From CAYNTS01 sp964400495 (lineage in GTDB: Bacteria > Fidelibacterota > Marinisomatia > SCGC-AAA003-L08 > D37C17): DNA of 16,518 bases. The position numbers were made by a program, and so were the translations under genes. Positions 15,699 to 16,518 of this stretch are shown one piece after another. The notes below the pieces were generated by a model. The model saw nothing but the letters and a program-made list of their open reading frames with translations, had not been told where the DNA came from and searched no databases. The DNA lies in assembly GCA_964400495.1 (NCBI GenBank), contig CAYNTS010000049.1, positions 1 to 16,518 of the forward strand, given 5' to 3'. Within the stretch, counting starts at the first letter, position 1; the number at the start of each line of letters is the position of its first letter.

Positions 15699-15754
15699 TG
15701 GAGTCCATCAAAATATGTGAAAAGAAAGCGTTTTGACGCAGTCAAAACAATCCA
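15699..15754 (+). repeat. Repeat unit A, first hairpin decayed
   Basis: This copy begins TGGAGTCCATC and ends ACAATCCA like unit C. Its second hairpin is perfect: GTTTTGAC at 15730-15737, loop GCA, GTCAAAAC at 15741-15748. The first hairpin is replaced by AAAATATG, so the unit is about 6 nt shorter than C. It lies directly after the histidine kinase gene, whose own terminator is not otherwise visible. Confidence 0.85.
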
Positions 15755-15761
15755 TACAAAA

Positions 15762-15820
15762 ATATGGAGTCCATCGACTGTGTCGATGGTGAAAAGAAAG
15801 CGTTTTGACGCAGTCAATCA
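15762..15820 (+). repeat. Repeat unit B, left flank of the RAYT gene
   Basis: Bases 15762-15817 are identical to 16437-16492 (56 bp). The first hairpin is perfect: CCATCGAC at 15771-15778, loop TGT, GTCGATGG at 15782-15789, directly preceded by GGAGT. The second hairpin keeps only 5 bp because its 3' arm reads GTCAATCA instead of GTCAAAAC. TCCATA (15751-15756) at the end of unit A pairs with TATGGA (15763-15768) at the start of B, forming a junction hairpin. Confidence 0.9.
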
Positions 15821-15832
15821 AAAAATAAAATA

Positions 15833-16375
15833 ATGGAAGAATTTAGAAAATATCAACATAATCCGCCCCATTTGTTTATACCAAATGCAAAATATTTTAT
15901 AACATCATCAACTTTAGGTAGATATGCCTATTTAAAAACAGATAATGCAAAAATTGCAATATTACAATATTTAACGAAGTCTTTAGAATCTTTTGGTTGG
16001 AAATTGGAAGATTGGGTAGTACTTGATAATCATTTACATTTTATGGTTACTGCACCAAAGGATTCTAAAACATTACCAAAAGTAATAAATAATTTTTACA
16101 GGTTTTCAGCTAATTGGTTAACAAACAATAATATCAGAAAAATAAAAAGTAAATATTTTCATAACTATTGGGATACCTGTATTACGTATGAAAATTCATA
16201 TTATGCACGACTTAACTATATTTGGTTTAATCCCGTTAAACATGGATATGTAGAATATCCAGAAGAATGGAAATTTGGAAGTTATTTTTACCGTTATAAA
16301 AATGAAATGCAAGAAATGAAAACACAAAGAGAAAAATATCCATTTAACCAAATAAAAATTGAAGATAGTTTTTAA
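15833..16375 (+). CDS. REP-associated tyrosine transposase (RAYT, Y1_Tnp / IS200-like superfamily)
   Basis: This 180-residue protein is of typical RAYT size. The HUH metal-binding motif is His67-Leu-His69 in LDNHLHFMV. The C-terminal block NYIWFNPVKHGYV (128-140) followed by YPEEWKFGSY (142-151) is the family's 'YIxxNPvraGlv...pedWpwsSy' signature. The catalytic tyrosine should be one of Tyr123, Tyr124 or Tyr129; Tyr123/124 precede the NP motif in a helix, and choosing among them needs an alignment. HUH/Y1 enzymes nick single-stranded DNA at hairpin-marked sites through a 5'-phosphotyrosine link. All key motifs are intact, so the enzyme is probably active. The likely substrate is the repeat family on both sides (15699-15820 and 16437-16518). 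There is no clear ribosome binding site before ATG 15833, and the second hairpin of unit B ends 15 nt upstream of it. Confidence 0.9.
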   Translation: MEEFRKYQHNPPHLFIPNAKYFITSSTLGRYAYLKTDNAKIAILQYLTKSLESFGWKLEDWVVLDNHLHFMVTAPKDSKTLPKVINNFYRFSANWLTNNNIRKIKSKYFHNYWDTCITYENSYYARLNYIWFNPVKHGYVEYPEEWKFGSYFYRYKNEMQEMKTQREKYPFNQIKIEDSF

Positions 16376-16402
16376 ATATGGTATGATTATAAGGGCTGTT
16401 TT

Positions 16403-16423
16403 TATACTGACATATTCAGTATA
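16403..16423. repeat. Hairpin between the RAYT stop and repeat unit C
   Basis: TATACTGA at 16403-16410 and TCAGTATA at 16416-16423 form a perfect 8-bp stem with a CATAT loop, 27 nt after the RAYT stop. It is not followed by a T run, so it is a poor intrinsic terminator. A second hairpin follows directly: TCCATAT (16425-16431) with ATATGGA (16437-16443), equivalent to the junction hairpin before unit B. Confidence 0.6.
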
Positions 16424-16436
16424 GTCCATATTTTTG

Positions 16437-16501
16437 ATATGGAGTCCATCGACTGTGTCGATGGTGAAAAGAAAGCGTTTTGACGCAGTCAAAACAATCC
16501 A
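16437..16501 (+). repeat. Repeat unit C, complete, right flank of the RAYT gene
   Basis: This is the most complete copy. GGAGT is followed by hairpin 1 (CCATCGAC at 16446-16453, loop TGT, GTCGATGG at 16457-16464). A linker GTGAAAAGAAAGC overlaps into hairpin 2 (GTTTTGAC at 16477-16484, loop GCA, GTCAAAAC at 16488-16495), and the unit ends ACAATCCA. Both stems are perfect 8-bp with 3-nt loops. Its first 56 bases equal those of unit B. Confidence 0.9.
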
Positions 16502-16518
16502 AAAGAAAGCGTTTTGAC
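16501..16518 (+). repeat. Partial repeat unit D at the window edge
   Basis: These 18 bases match the AAAAGAAAGC linker and the 5' arm of hairpin 2 (GTTTTGAC at 16511-16518) exactly. The GGAGT and hairpin-1 half is absent, so D is a hairpin-2-only module joined to C. It is cut by the end of the window, and further units may follow. Confidence 0.8.

Larger units (their letters stand above)
15762..16492 (+). mobile_element. RAYT gene flanked by identical 56-bp repeats (REP-tron-like unit)
   Basis: A single-gene Y1-type transposase ORF is bracketed by 56-bp identical copies of a hairpin repeat in the same orientation. Classic insertion-sequence features such as terminal inverted repeats and a short target duplication are absent. 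This matches the known association of RAYT proteins with REP-type palindromic repeats. The boundaries given are the outer ends of the identical repeats and may not be the true ends of a mobilised unit. Confidence 0.6.

Noticed and set aside
16196..16492. Minus-strand ORF over the end of the RAYT gene and repeat C
   Set aside because: It is antisense to the conserved RAYT C-terminus, and its start lies within the hairpin repeat.
15762..16492. Classical IS200/IS605 element
   Set aside because: The protein has the RAYT-type layout and no TnpB partner. The flanks are direct copies of a longer two-hairpin repeat rather than distinct left-end and right-end hairpins.
15699..16518. CRISPR array interpretation of the repeats
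   Set aside because: Units are about 56-62 bp, abut or are separated by a gene, differ internally, and have no regular unique spacers or cas genes.

Overview
The window is AT-rich (roughly 30% GC by eye) and every gene I can support lies on the + strand. The codon bias toward A/T, the small 'MAKKQTFGDK' protein, the mixed use of Shine-Dalgarno sites and the gene families together suggest a free-living Gram-negative-type bacterium of the FCB/Marinimicrobia (SAR406) kind. That placement is an inference from general familiarity and has not been tested with a marker gene.

Layout. (1) 2-412 is the 3'-truncation-free end of a small lipoprotein with MORN-like 'YxDG' repeats; its start lies outside the window. 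(2) 413-688 is non-coding. (3) 689-4241 is a compact housekeeping run: pgeF (purine nucleoside/peptidoglycan-editing type), uppP (undecaprenyl-diphosphatase), holA (DNA polymerase III delta), an ECF sigma factor and its zinc-finger anti-sigma factor, with overlapping or abutting ends. (4) 4330-4518 encodes a small basic protein and is followed by a strong intrinsic terminator at 4539-4568. (5) 4581-15672 is one long, tightly packed string: a secreted TPR protein, a CsbB/GtrB-like polyprenyl-phosphate glycosyltransferase, a GT4 and a GT2 glycosyltransferase, a Wzx-like flippase, a nucleotidyltransferase-fold protein of unknown role, a small kinase-like protein, a large YfhO-family membrane protein and a membrane histidine kinase. 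Junctions overlap by 1-11 nt or are separated by 1 nt, which implies one transcript and translational coupling. (6) 15699-16518 is a REP-associated tyrosine transposase (RAYT) gene set between copies of a roughly 60-bp, two-hairpin repeat that runs off the right edge of the window.

How it fits together. Region 5 reads as a cell-surface glycoconjugate locus. The GT2 with two C-terminal membrane helices would load a sugar onto undecaprenyl phosphate, the GT4 and GT2 would build an oligosaccharide, the flippase would export it, and YfhO would act as an extracytoplasmic GT-C-type transferase. The nucleotidyltransferase/kinase pair may add or activate a phospho-substituent. UppP, a few genes upstream, recycles the same lipid carrier. 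No Wzy polymerase or O-antigen ligase is recognisable. The most notable parts are the RAYT with its self-flanking repeat family, the CsbB-like plus YfhO pairing, and the uncharacterised nucleotidyltransferase/kinase pair.
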